Of a DNA stretch of 64,000 nt, positions 40,553-52,549 are shown one piece after another. How positions within the stretch are numbered: the stretch's first letter is position 1; each line of letters begins with the position of its first letter. The position numbers were made by a program, and so were the translations under genes. The notes beneath the pieces were generated by a model. The model did not search any database. It saw only the letters and a list, made by a program, of their open reading frames with translations, and was not told the origin of the DNA. Origin of the DNA: Nymphalis io (taxonomy: Eukaryota > Arthropoda > Insecta > Lepidoptera > Nymphalidae); NCBI RefSeq assembly GCF_905147045.1, contig NC_065896.1, positions 6,907,001 through 6,971,000 of the forward strand. Reading direction: 5' to 3'.

Positions 40553-40604
<52 letters not shown>

Positions 40605-41157
40605 ATATATATACTACTAAAGAGTATAAAATAAACCAACGTTATATAAAAAAATTATACTAAATATATATTTTAATTTTATGAATGTAATAAATGCTAT
40701 TTTATATATTTACAATTTAGTCGTTTACTTAACGCATGTCATAATTAACTATAGCAATTCGTTACGCGGTCCACTCCATAAATATCAATGGTCTCTAAAT
40801 AAACAGACAATAAATGGCTCAACGAGCGCTTACCGCGTGTCACATCTGGTCCTTTTAATTCATCAGCTGCATTCCGACAAAAAATCGACTCGAAATCTCA
40901 ATGGAAAGTAACCCTCGGAATGGGACTAAACAAAACACAGATAATGTTCTTTTTTTGTAGAACAAATATTTTTACCTGCCGACGGATAATATAGACATTG
41001 GTATTTGAAACGAAATTTAAAATAAAGGGTATATCTGTATATATCATATATATGTATTTATGCGGTATACAGTTTTAGAATTTAGTAAAATATTTTTCGT
41101 TATAAGAAATAAAAATTAAAATAAGTGGTAAGCAGATTAAAAATTTGTATGCAATGC
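38605..41157. other. Non-coding DNA with unique islands at 39790-40010 and 40735-40920
   Basis: Both islands are balanced in base composition and unique in the window. The frame at 40134-40418 (94 codons from a GTG) and the ATG frame at 40681-40911 show no domain. The AT microsatellite lies between. Confidence 0.45.
40557..40613. repeat. (AT)22 microsatellite with GT interruption
   Basis: An AT run at 40557-40600 is followed by GTGTATATATATA. It is self-complementary and likely to vary in length. Confidence 0.95.
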
Positions 41158-41300
41158 AAGTTCCTCATTATGTTTTCCTTAAACGCCGAGCACGAGATGA
41201 ATTATAAACAAAAATTAAGCACATAAAAACTCAGTGGTGCTTATTCGGAATAGAATCCGGTTCATCAGTTAGAATCCACCCGTTCCACCATCCGAGTGAA
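41158..41300 (-). mobile_element. SINE-B head-side fragment
   Basis: 'aaacgccgagcacgagatga', 'aaaaattaagcacataaaaa' and 'ctcagtggtgcttattcgg' match the head half, inverted. Confidence 0.65.
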
Positions 41301-41645
41301 AAAGGTCTAAGTACAAAACCAAAATTATAAAACATTCGAAAAGAAAATTTTACAACTGATATTATTTTTTATAATAATGTACATAATTATCTGACCTTTT
41401 ACAGCTTCTTTTATAAGTTTAATTATTTTGACATACTTTTTAACAATTTGAAATGAACTGGATTGAGGTGCTTTATTTCTTGTAATGTAATCGAGTTAAT
41501 TGTATTTTATTTGGCGCGATTTTTTTCTTTTTATTACACATAAACATTTAGCAGTGCTAAATAATTAGTAATAAATCTGGCGAATAATAATGCGTTTGTT
41601 TATTAGTCATATTTAACTTTCAATTAAAATACATCAAATATCAGC

Positions 41646-41790
41646 CTTATATACTTTATAGACATTGTTAAGCGAAACTTCAGTTAAATATTGAGATCTC
41701 TCCTTCGGTCATCATTGATTTAACATTTGAAAGACAGCTTTAGCTCGTAACCTTCCAAACAAAATTTATAAGTAAAACTATAAACTGCTT
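41646..41790. mobile_element. MITE-1 copy, degraded
   Basis: It shares 'tcatcattgatttaacattt' and 'aaaatttataagtaaaacta' with the copy at 9351. The left inverted end is diverged. Confidence 0.5.
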
Positions 41791-42191
41791 AATATCCAAC
41801 AAAATTGCAATATTACATCGCTTAATACTAGTTTTGTATGTATAATGACAAAGTCGTTTCGATATTTATAGTAAAGGTAAAGTTGATACCCAATATAGAA
41901 AATAAAATACTAACATAATCTCTCAATAAAAAATCGAAGTGTTGTTATATGAAAATCAAGTTCTATGAATTAATGATCAGAAATATGTATATCTCAAATC
42001 TTTCCTCGAATCAAGAGCTTTATTGGCTTTTATATTTAAATGTTTATCAAATAGCTTCGAAAGTCTTCCAATATTAATTTATACGTAAGATATTTACAAA
42101 TAATTAATAAATTCGTATTTATCTGTGGGCTCTGTGACTGTTTGGTTTGGTATTCGATCATCTGTTAGTTAACTGACAAACACCAATCAAT

Positions 42192-42353
42192 TGTGTCGCT
42201 GTATTTCGGTTTGGATGGTGAGAGTGCCAGTGTAATTGTAGGCACAAGACATCATCTTAGTTACCGTGATAGCGGTATTGGCGGTGTAAGTGTGGTGATT
42301 TATATTAATTCTTACAGTAACGGTGGTAACTGTTCCTTTATTAAATAAAAAAA
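42192..42353 (+). mobile_element. SINE-A fragment, strongly diverged
   Basis: 'ttcggtttggatggtgagag', 'gccagtgtaattgtaggcac' and an A-rich end at 42341-42353 identify it; large internal losses. Confidence 0.6.
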
Positions 42354-43272
42354 TATAATAAAAAACCCTTCAATTTAAACTATTATACAAATAAATAAAT
42401 ATACGTTGTAACGATCTTATCTGATAAGTTACGCTAAAAGGGAAAATAGAAGTCACATCTGTTTTTGCTCAGCGACGTACGTGGGTTCGAACAATTAGTC
42501 ACAGGATGTTTGTGTATAGTACAAATTGCTCTGGTTCACAGACAGCTCGGCGTTATTCTTACACGTAGACAACACATTGTAATATTGCGACATGTCAGTC
42601 ATATAACATATTTTGAAGATACATCACAAACATAACAAATTGCTCGAAAGTGCAGAAGAAAAATCGTGATCAACTGAGTGAATGTCTCAGCTTAATTTAA
42701 CTTGATGTCATTAATATGATTTAAAAAGATATATATTTACGAGGTACAGGATATTCTTTTATGTCGTTCTAAAGTTCAGTCTACTCGTTCATTCTCGCCT
42801 GTTTATTTCAAATAGCACAGCCAAAATTTAACAAAAGACCGAACACGGAACATTGGCAACACTGTAAAGTTCACGCAGACCAGATTTACGTATAGTTCGT
42901 TGTGCTTTGAGAGCTTTAAGAGCTTTGATGTCAATGTACTTTGGCGATGTGGCTAAAAGAATAGTAGTTTTTATGAGGGTAATTATTTTATTACTTCTGC
43001 TAGCCCTTGGTACTATTTGGCGGCACTTATTATATTGTTGTCATTGGCAGCAATTTTTTGGAACTAAAATGTAAAGAAGAAGTGTATTTTATTATGCTCA
43101 AGCAATCGTGAAATCCAAAAAGTGAAGCTTACATGTCCTACCGTGTTCTGGATAAATGCTTCTTCTGAATTCTGAGAAAGATATTTATTATCCTCAGATA
43201 AGGGCTAAACCGTTCTGGGCGGACAATATAGAAGTAAGTAGTAAGTAGCGGGAATATTTACCTAGACTATTT
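42354..43272. other. AT-rich non-coding DNA
   Basis: Nothing recognisable up to the R1-clade fragment. Confidence 0.5.
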
Positions 43273-43630
43273 AAAAATTTTCCGTTCTTCCGCCTATGCG
43301 GGCTTCCAATCCCATATTATTCTGGGATACCGATAACAGGTTGTTCTCAGCGACGTTTACGGTGGAGGAGAACTCCTCCATTTCTTCTCCTCCCAGTCTT
43401 CTTCGGCGGAACGGGTCAGCGGAGGCACTCTCCTCTCCAACGTGTTGTTCTCGCAGAAAGTGTCCATCTCCATTATCCAACACCATTCATTGACGAGTAT
43501 GTCGTTAATCACACACGACAGCGAGAGATCTCCGCTGGCTATCGCCACCAGGGACTTCTGGGGCTCTCCAGCACATTCCGTCAGGGTGTGGTTCGCCGTG
43601 TCTAGTGACGAATCATACTCGCGGTAAAGG
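43273..43630 (-). pseudogene. Decayed 3' end of an R1-clade non-LTR retrotransposon ORF2
   Basis: Read on the - strand, the frames give ANHTLTEC, then SLVAIASGDLSLSCVINDILV, then MEMDTFCENN, then frame-shifted LTRSAEED and RRRRLGGEE-type sequence. This order (HTLxxC, GxDLSLxxVVxxML, SFCExVMxxKExAE, a PxRRRRxGRRRR tail) is the C-terminus of R1-clade reverse transcriptase proteins, including the zinc-knuckle-like Cys/His region. At least two frame changes and missing residues show it is long dead. No upstream reverse transcriptase domain is present, as expected for a 5'-truncated insertion. The higher GC of this stretch against its flanks also fits an immigrant sequence. Confidence 0.7.
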
Positions 43631-45559
43631 GGTGATACTTCCCGCTGACGAGGTCAAGCCTAACCTTGTATTTATATCCATTTATATTTATTATTATATT
43701 TTAAAAATAAAATTATTTGTTAATTTGAGTACGAAGAATTGTAGAACTTTGAAGATCTTCAAAATGTAAAATGATATCCGCTTACATTATTAACACATTA
43801 AACCTATAAAATTAAGAAAAATAAAAATTCATATTCATGTTGTAATAGCAAACTTTGCTAAAATTTCAGCTGAAGGGGTTTTGTGAGAATATGAATGGCT
43901 TGCGTAAAGTTTGATTAACTAATCCACTCTATGTCAAATTATTCCTAGTGCCCAGATATTGCTCGAAGTTCCTAAATTGTGAGCTTGACGTGTGTCACAC
44001 GCCACGCGTCACTGACAAATAAGTTTCCAGCTGACAGCCTTTAACTAAAATACAGAGGCTTATAATTTAGGTTCGTTTCGTTTTTTTTTAATTTCATAAA
44101 AAAAACTATGAATGCAACCAAAGGTTGGTTTTAGATAATATTACTGAATATTTATTGCTTCGAAGTAACATGATGTAAAGTACAAATGATTTTATTAAAT
44201 TATTTAAAACTATTATATCTCGCTCAAAAAATATGATACGGTCAGATACTATTTTTAAATTCATTTTATAAATGTAAATGTCGGTACTGAAAACGCAACT
44301 TTGCGACAAGGGAGAATGTGAATTAAAAATAGGATACAATTTATATATAATCTAAACACATATTGGAGTCATGTCCAAATGTTTTACAAAGCGCTCGTAT
44401 GGCGCCCATCTTTACGCGTACCTAAGCTATCATTTTTCACACCCTAATCCGAAGACGGGGCTCGTCAAAGGGAGCGCTTATCGAGGGTCCCAATTTATTT
44501 CCTGGGGATTTTAACGTGATATTGTCATAGGCGTGTCATCCTACGTTTCAGGCAAAACGTATATTGGATATATTCGTACAAATTTCGCTACATTTGTTAG
44601 AACGCGGCGGAAAATATTACCAATTAGGTTTCACCGGCCTAACAAACAAAATGTATATATATGTATGTATGTATATATTTAAATGTACGGACTGTTCTCT
44701 ATTTGTAGTGTTTTTAGTGAAATCATTATGTATTAGACAAGTATTCGCCCACGGTTTCGCTCTCATGTTAACCTAAATTTATCAAAATCGGTTTAGTGGT
44801 TTATCCTTGATAGCGTAACAGACATTATTTTAGTATTAATAATGGATAACGCGAGATTATTATCTTTTGTTAATCCTTATCTGTTCAGAGATGCTAGCGC
44901 GACTCGCTTTGATTCGTAATTTTGGTTTTTTTATCTAGAATGTACGGATTATAGACAATTTAGTTACACGTAGTAATAGTATCTATAGAATAATTCAGAC
45001 GTTATGCGTCTGATTACAACAACATTTATTCGATATTGGTATTCGTAGCATTCGGAACAAAAACCAGGAAGAGGAAACGATTAAATAACGATTAAGATGG
45101 ATCGTCTCCGGTTCAAACATATACGCACGCAATTTAAGATGACAGAATGATCAAATAACAACAGTGATGTATCGCATCAAAAGCGCTATTCGTACAGCGA
45201 TAGGTGCTTAAATACAGCGCTGACTGCGCATTTAGAGTAGATTCACAAGACGTTGACAGTACGAGTATATATTTCATGCACGAACTATTAATGAAATGGA
45301 TTTCAAGGTTTAACGTCTTAAGCTTTTATGCATTCAAATAGAAGAACATACCCTTCTTGCCATGCAATATTAACCTTTAAAAGAATAAATATATGAAAAA
45401 GCTTAGTCGTTTGTTATTTTATAAAATACTGCTATAACGTACATAAAACGTGTAAATTGTAATATATTAACTATAGGTACCAATCGGCATGATTTTTTCT
45501 GACATCTTCAACATCGTATCGTCATAATTCAACTAATTTATACAAAACTTTAATGAATT
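43631..45559. other. Non-coding DNA with an island at 44375-44545
   Basis: The island ('ctcgtatggcgcccatcttt', 'gggctcgtcaaagggagcgc') is unique and has no lasting frame. The rest is AT-rich, with one Helitron-like end. Confidence 0.45.
44735..44850. mobile_element. Helitron-like end fragment, inverted type
   Basis: 'ttatcaaaatcggtttagtg', 'gatagcgtaacagacattat' and 'tagtattaataatgga' match the inverse of the ends at 1833 and 15183. Confidence 0.45.
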
Positions 45560-45690
45560 ATATACCTAAACTACACCATCCATAGGTGAAAATCGTATGA
45601 AAATCCGTTTGGTGGTTTTAGGTATTAAGCGTTCAGACCGAGACACTAACAGTCGCGGCGGGAATACTTTGTTTTATAATATGTAGTGAT
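45560..45690. repeat. Dispersed lepidopteran repeat 3' end
   Basis: 'cgtatgaaaatccgtttggt' then 'actttgttttataatatgta' and GTGAT is a familiar repeat 3' end, with C/G-rich 'cagtcgcggcggga' between. Confidence 0.45.
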
Positions 45691-45723
45691 GGATATGCAA
45701 ATAAATGAAATGAATAGGATAAT

Positions 45724-46022
45724 TATTTTTTTTTTTTTTTATAGAATAGGAAGGAGGACGAGCATATGGGCCACCTGATGGTAAGTGGTCACCAAACGCC
45801 CTTAGACATTGGCATTGTAAGAAATGTCAACCATCGCTTATAGCCAATGCGCCACCAACCTTGAGAACTAAGATTTTATGTCCCTTGTGCCTGTAATTAC
45901 ACTGGCTCACTCACCCTTCAAACCGGAACACAACAATATCAAGTATTACTGTTTTGCGGTAGAATATCTGATGAGTGGGTGGTACCTACCCAGACGAGCT
46001 TGCACAAAGCCCTACCACCAGT
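45724..46022 (-). mobile_element. SINE-A copy, full length, inverted
   Basis: This roughly 299-base copy is in the opposite orientation. A long T run (the inverted A tail) at its left end is followed by 'atagaataggaagga', and it ends 'agccctaccaccagt'. The low divergence and long tail suggest a recent insertion. Confidence 0.85.
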
Positions 46023-46136
46023 AAATATTGTAATAAATAAAATATTGGAATAAAACAATTGATTACACACATTGATGAAATGCGGTCACAAGATAGCGAT
46101 TACGTTCGCATAGACTCATGGCATATTAAACAATTG

Positions 46137-46255
46137 ATCGATAAAAATAATTATTGATATTACCTACATTAATAATTTAGTGTGTCTCTATAGACTTATA
46201 TATACATATATATATAATATTAATGTAGGTAATTTCAATAATTATTTTTATCGAT
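46137..46255. repeat. Foldback with 38-base arms, one mismatch
   Basis: The arms 46137-46174 and 46218-46255 (ATCGATAAAAATAATTATTG...) pair with a single mismatch around a 43-base AT-rich loop. It could be a small MITE or foldback element; no clear target duplication is seen. Confidence 0.85.
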
Positions 46256-47204
46256 AATAATATATATTTCTTTCTTGTAACTTAATAAGTACCTATGTAC
46301 TTAAGTTTTTCATTTTGAACTAGTTTTACTATTAAATACTCGTTATTCACATGTTAATCTCATTTTATTCGAGTGGAACTTACAAGGCACTCCTGAGCCC
46401 TCGAAGGTATAATTAGCGTGTAGTGAAAACTTGCCACTCTCCGCCACTCGCTAGTATGAAATGTCATACTCTCATGGGAGTAAAAACGTTGTACAGATGT
46501 TCGTTTTCACTTTACGACAAGTATAAAGAAGTAAAAAACAACTATATCTCTTTCTTGTAACTTGTAATTCTTTTATGAAGTTCGTCAAACACGAATACCG
46601 TGTGTTCGTTTATTTGTTAACAAATTGTGATACAAAAATATTAATTATATATAAAATATAATAATAACTAATTACCTATTGATTTTCTCGCCAGTGTTTC
46701 TAAAATACATTCTGAATAGATGTTAAAGCATTTATTTCGGAATATCTTATTGCGAAATAATCTAATGATTTCAACTACCAGCAAATACTTTTTGAGCGAA
46801 CTTTTATCTAGAGAGGTTTTCGATCGCATAACGTTAGAGAACAATGAGGAGGATAAATATATAGTTTTTCCTGATCCACAAACGATATATTAACAATGAT
46901 TATGGTTTTATTGGTTTCGTGGTTGATGGAGCGTAACTGTCTGTCCGGATGAACACGAACAGGGGACTTAGTTGAGAAATTGCCCTCTTTTAGCCAAACA
47001 AGTATTGTTCGCATTCAACGTTTCTGCGTACTATTAGTATAATGTTTTTAGATTGGAAAGATAAAATAACGATGATAAGAAAGTAAATTTATAAATTCAC
47101 TGTGATAAATATAATCAAAAATATAAAGACCATGTTATAATTATGTTTTTATTATTTGACACATCACATATTATATTATAAATAGTGTGGAAGGTGAAAC
47201 AAAA
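46256..47204. other. AT-rich non-coding DNA
   Basis: No feature recognised; the - strand frame 46808-47014 is unsupported. Confidence 0.5.
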
Positions 47205-47490
47205 TTTTTTTATATCATAGGTAGGCGGACGAGCATATGGGCCACCTGATGGGAAGTGGTCAACAACGCCATTGGCATTGTAAGAAATGTTAATCATCGC
47301 TTACTTCGCCAATGCGCCACCAACCTTGGACATTAAGATGTTATGTCCTTTGTGCCTGTAATTACACTCGCTCACTCACATTTCAAACCGGAACACAACA
47401 ATACCAAGTACTGCTGTTTTGCGGTAGAATATCAGATGTTCTGTTGAAGAATCTGGTGGTACCTATCCAGACGAGCTTGCACAAAGCCCT
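47205..47490 (-). mobile_element. SINE-A copy, inverted, directly abutting a SINE-B
   Basis: It runs from a T run and 'aggtaggcggacgagcatat' to 'gcttgcacaaagccct'. A short foreign stretch replaces part of the 'gatgagtgggtggtacc' region. SINE-B begins only about 25 bases later. Confidence 0.82.
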
Positions 47491-47515
47491 TGTCCCATGG
47501 TCCATTACCATTCCG

Positions 47516-47814
47516 TAACAGCCTGTGAATGTCCCACTGCTGGGCTAAAGGCCTCCTCTCCTCTTTTTGAGGAGAAGGTTTGGAGCTTATTCCACCACGC
47601 TGCTCCAATGCGGGTTGGTAGAATTCACATGTGGCAGAACTTCAGTGAAATTAGACACATGCAGGTTTCCTCACGATGTTTTCCTTCACCGTAAAGCACG
47701 AGATGAATTATAATCACAAATTAAGCACATAAAAATTCAGTGGTGCTTGCCCGGGTTTGAACCCACGATCATCGGTTAAGATTCACGCGTTCTTACCACT
47801 GGGCCATCTCGGCT
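47516..47814 (-). mobile_element. SINE-B copy, full length, inverted
   Basis: This 299-base copy runs from 'taacagcctgtgaatgtccc' to 'tgggccatctcggct', with an intact B box 'gcccgggtttgaacccac'. It is one of the least diverged copies. Confidence 0.87.
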
Positions 47815-48994
47815 TCATCGTCCATCATGGACGATAAATATAATAGAAATAGTGGACATATGACGAAACACACCAATACATGAAATAAAGGCAAGCGGAT
47901 GATGATGATGAACTACTTTTATATTTTTATGTGACGGCACGTGACGCGATAGAACATTTGTAATCACGTTTATGTAATAATACTTTGACATTATACGCTA
48001 CGTGCTAGAAACTTTAAGTGAATGTATATATTTTTTAATTTAATTTGGAAAAAAATAGTCTATGTAATATGCAATGAAGATATATTTCCATACCAACATA
48101 ATATTCTTTTAATGGGATTAATTACTAGATACGATTATCTCAAAGAATCGCGGTAGGTCGCGGTACAACCTATTTAAGACTATATTTAAAAAGAAAAGAG
48201 TTGAAAAGAAATTGTCAGTCAAATTTCTGATATATCAATAATATCCACGTTCAAATATTATATAAAAATAAGACAAAGACTAAGATTTGTAAGTTCATGG
48301 GGTTTGCAAGTTACTTGAGTTTTATATCGAAACAAAAACGTACGGATGCACTGGCTATTAAAAACGCTTATTAACTCTGGAACGTAAAAAAATAAAAATT
48401 TATTTTATGCGATTCATTATGATAATCTATGAACACATTCCAAAACCAAAGTAATTCATAACCGAGTATGAATTACATAAACCGTATTAAACATTATTAA
48501 CGAAAGAGGTAATTAAATTTTCAGTGTCAGGGAGGGTTATAACGACGCGTGCGCAAGTGTGGTAATAAACTCATAAATCAGATAATTAACCCTCCAGTCC
48601 TTATTAACATCGTAAATTTTACGGTCTACCGCATAACATATGTGATGTAGGCGTAGTATGCACATAACGTAACCAGACTTAAGCAGTGAGCTAGTATCGT
48701 CTAAGTCGGGATGTGCCTTAAGCCAGATACTTTGGAACAATATCCAGGCTTTAAATTGTTTCGGATTTGCATAATGTTCCTAATATTGAATCATATTGAA
48801 TTAAGTTAGCGGAGAGATAAATTTCATATTATTGAATCTTACGATTAATATTCGATTCTGTTATAATTTATCGCAATTATTTTTAATTTCTGTAAATGTT
48901 GCTGTATTTATTATTTTACTTAAGAATTATATAAGGAATGTATAAATACAAGCATGAAATATAAAACAATCAAAAAACTAGTCCGGTACTCATT

Positions 48995-49110
48995 TAAACA
49001 TTGATTTCTTTATTTCTATCATAATTGATTTGAGATTCGAAAGAATAACGCACAGCTTTGTTTAAATAATTACCTCCTAAGCAAAATTTATAAATAAAGT
49101 AATGTATAAA
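48995..49110. mobile_element. MITE-1 copy, degraded
   Basis: It shares 'atcataattgatttgagatt', 'gcacagctttgtttaaataa' and 'gcaaaatttataaataaagt' with the copy at 9351. Confidence 0.5.
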
Positions 49111-50022
49111 TAAATAAACATAGATACCACTTGGACATTCTGTATCGGGAGTTAAGAAACACATGCATAAAAAATAAACCAGACCTGGTGGTGTTAACAG
49201 CCGATATTGTTAGTACAGAAATTATTTTCAGCGCTATTACGACGTTGTACGTCGTTAGTACGTCGGAGTTTGCAATAGCTCTTTGTGAAGACATTTAACA
49301 CAATTAAATTAGATTAGACTGAAAACAAAAACTTAAAAATATTTCGACAATTCTAAAAGTACACTAATTTGTAATCCTTAAAAGTCTATTTGAAAAGCAT
49401 GATACTTTCAAACCTCTTTCGGCTTCAATGTTCTCTTTTTGAAATGATAATGATAAATGCGTTACACCCTCTATGTGAATTTTTATTAGTGAATGGAGTG
49501 CGCTTAAGGATCGCGTGGCCAAAACTATTATGAGAATTAAAAAAATGACTCATCCTATTTTCACTTCCAATTCGAATAATGCCATATGGTGCCATATGAC
49601 CACTAGGCTATGCTTGCCTCTAAAAAATATTTTATACAGTTTATTATACACACATTAGCTTGCTATACAATATTTAAGCAATTTTAAATTAAGAATGATT
49701 AACTATTTTGAAAATAAATTAAGGGATTATATGTATGTGTACCTATAAAGCTTTTAACATCGGAAAATGAAAAGATGACATTGTATGGACTCTCATTTAT
49801 CAAATTGTCCCAAGACAAACAGCTACAACGTCAAAGCGCTTTTTCAGACAGAACTTATCAAATGAAAATTCTTGTTTCACTTTTAAAATTAAAGACTCAT
49901 TCGTTAAAATTATATGTAGTATTTTTTATATAGTATTTATTCATTTATTTTAACTTGTAATCAACAACATTACAGAAATGGTTGTACAGTTATTACTAAT
50001 CACTAAAGTAATGTAAGTAAGT

Positions 50023-50059
50023 AAATTGTAATCCTATGTGATACATAGGATTACAATTT
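50023..50059. repeat. Perfect hairpin, 17-base arms, 3-base loop
   Basis: AAATTGTAATCCTATGT (50023-50039) pairs exactly with 50043-50059. Confidence 0.85.
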
Positions 50060-50854
50060 TATAATACGAAGCTTGAGAAAAAAATAAAAGTAAAGACATA
50101 GTATGAGTATTAATATTGACAGTAAAAAAACATTCTTTTAGTTATATTAGTATTTATTTATGACATGCATCGTGAGAAAATAACTGAATCATATATAAAA
50201 TATATTTCAAACGAATGATATACGAATGTTTAGAAGTAATCCATTTATTTTGATGTGACAGGAATGATCAATTGAGTATTTCTGTATGATCCATAAATGT
50301 CATTCACAGAGACTAATAGAACTCATACGTGACACAAACAAAAGGTTTTTGTATTAGTAATCTTCCTAAGCAATTAACATTATGAGGGTTCTCGTATTAA
50401 AGGGGTCAAATGATATAGGTCGATAAACCCCGGTGCATTCAGCCATATCTCCGGCCAATCACTATACGCTGTTAAATCTCTTGAATATAGCTACAATTGT
50501 AGTCATTCGTGTCTGTTGCTCGTTCATTAATGCATTTTTGAATAATACAACAGACGAAATGAAAGAACTCTTTCTTCTACCCCTTTTTGATTGCGTTACT
50601 TTTTAAATTAAGAACCTTTATACGTTAATAAAAAGAAAAAATGCAAGAATAGTAAAATCATGTCATAAAATCGGTCAAAAAGGCTTTGTATTTTAATTGG
50701 CTGAAAACTTTTTCGAGTACGAAATTTGAACTTGACTCTTGAACGAACATAAAAAAGTGAGTTTCAATTCATTCTCATGGTCTGTCTGTTTTACTTTTTT
50801 CTTGAAATATTCTCAAAACCGCAGATTTTCTAGTGCTTTATTTATCTTCAGAAT

Positions 50855-51012
50855 TCATTTCGTGCTCATTAAAAGAAAATATTGATAAGAAAACATGACT
50901 TGTCCGATGAAATTCTATCATTATTATCTACCAACACTCATTGAACAGCGTGATGGAAGGCTCTAAACCTTCTCCTTAGGAGAAGAGAAAGCCTTAGCCC
51001 AGCTCTGGGAAA
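50855..51012 (+). mobile_element. SINE-B copy, 5'-truncated
   Basis: 'attcatttcgtgctcattaa', 'accttctccttaggagaaga' and 'agccttagcccagctctggg' mark the 3' half in + orientation. Confidence 0.65.
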
Positions 51013-51744
51013 TATTTATATTTATATATTTTTCTTATTCGCAGATTTAACTGATAAGACGGGCGGGCAAGTTGATTAAAATTGTAGTTATATAAAACTT
51101 AAATATTTTTACGTAATTATTACCGATACTATTACGTAGAATGAAATGGCTTCGCTTAACGCGCACTTATCACAACAAACACACATAATATATGATGTGC
51201 TTTTTACATAATCTAACGTAGCAATGTTAACAATGGTTCATCCTTATTTTCTGTATTTCTCGCGTTTTGTGTTTTCAGTTATTTATAGTTACGGAGTTAT
51301 ATTTTAAATGCTGCACATTTTTATTTAATAATAAGATATTCGGCATAAGGTATTAAAATGATTAATGAAGTCGTTATTATTTTCTATTTAGTAATAAATT
51401 ATTCTATTTATACTCATAGTCTATGTTTGGTGTTATAAAAAGTCCGCCAGTTATATTTTTGCATTGACATTCCTATCATACAGTGGACATGATTCAAATG
51501 TATGAAATCTGATTAATCGTGACGTACTAGGTTAAATGGGGTTTAGGAGACAAGCCCTATATCATGCATGAACGTCGGGTGCATGCGTAATGCGATCTAT
51601 TGTTTAAGCTCGTTATCACTGACTTTGAAGACCCATATAGTTACCTAAATTAAATTAACATTTAGAATATAAATAAAGTTACAACACTAAATATTTTAAA
51701 AGGTTAAAAAATAGCAAAATTACACATATTGGAAGCGAATGCTT
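51013..51744. other. AT-rich non-coding DNA
   Basis: Nothing recognisable. Confidence 0.5.
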
Positions 51745-52165
51745 TACGGTTACTTATAAACGTTGTTTAGCGGGTGATTAGTGAAACAATGCTGTGTTTT
51801 CTTCTTTCGAAAATCAAATCTGACGGGCGTGAGTTGGCATGGTTGGTAGATACTTACCTTTCACGCCGAAGGTTGTGGGTTCGATTCCCACCCAGGACAG
51901 ACATTTGTGTGTATGAACATGTCTGTTTGTTCTGAGTCTGGGTGTAATTATCTATATAAGTATGTATTTACAAAAGAGAAGTAGTATATCAGTTTTCTGG
52001 TTTCCATAGTACAAGCCCTGCTTAGTAGGGGATCAGGGGCCGTGTGTGTAAAAAAAATAGTAAAAAAAAATCAATACTGGCATAAAGAGCGAAATCAGTA
52101 TTTAACTAAACAACCGCTACGCAACAGAAACGTTTGTAGGTAAGACCGTTAGTTTTTAATAAATG
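51745..52165. mobile_element. MITE-1 copy split by a SINE-C insertion
   Basis: The left half (51745-51829: 'ttataaacgttgtttagcgg', 'tttcttctttcgaaaatcaa') and the right half (52070-52165: 'taaacaaccgctacgcaaca', 'acgtttgtaggtaagaccg') are the two halves of MITE-1. They are separated by a complete SINE-C. AAATC on both sides of the SINE may be its target duplication. Confidence 0.65.
51830..52069 (+). mobile_element. SINE-C copy inserted in MITE-1
   Basis: The A box 'tggcatggttggtagatact' and the B box 'gtgggttcgattcccaccca' are both present. The body matches the copies at 32080 and 60266, but the tail is A-rich instead of (ATT)n. It interrupts MITE-1. Confidence 0.8.
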
Positions 52166-52352
52166 TTAAGCCTAGTTTACATGAACGAATAAAAAATATC
52201 ACTAGCTTTATTTGCACTTTTGTTTTCGTTTTTATTTAGTTTGATTAAGAATTTGAAACAATATTTGTTCAAAAATTGTATTTCAAAGAGACGGATTCAA
52301 ATATAACCTTATAGTTTTTAGTAACTTTAACATAAATTCTTTTTTATTACAG

Positions 52353-52549
52353 ATCAGGAAGAGGTGCAGCATATGCATGTTCAGAAGGGGAGGGCAATGC
52401 TCCCAAGTCGTGTTGCGGTCGACCACCACTTAGACTATGCGTCTTGTTCCTTGGTGTTGTTGGCGCCTGTCTTGTGGCTGCTGGTGTCGTGTTGGGAGCA
52501 CTGAGGCCGCATCCGAGAGCACCACTCACGTTACTGTTACTTATGATAG
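52353..52549 (+). CDS. Exon a of the PPxY membrane protein (first helix and start of second)
   Basis: The acceptor is a pyrimidine-rich run ending in AG at 52351-52352, and the donor is GTAAAC at 52550. The exon has one leading base, 65 codons and one trailing base. Of the three frames only this one stays open; the other two hit TAG or TGA. It encodes the Gly/Ala/Cys-rich N-terminal segment, helix 1 (VLFLGVVGACLVAAGVVLGAL) and the first half of helix 2 (LTLLLLMI). The single leading base means the preceding exon must end with two bases of a codon. Confidence 0.85.

Larger units (their letters stand above)
47815..50854. other. AT-rich non-coding DNA
   Basis: It contains a short palindrome 'atcgtccatcatggacgat' at 47817-47835, a MITE-1 copy and the hairpin at 50023. 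No gene is recognised. Confidence 0.5.

Noticed and set aside
43296..43627. + strand ORFs
   Set aside because: They are shadows of the R1-clade fragment, whose motifs are on the - strand.
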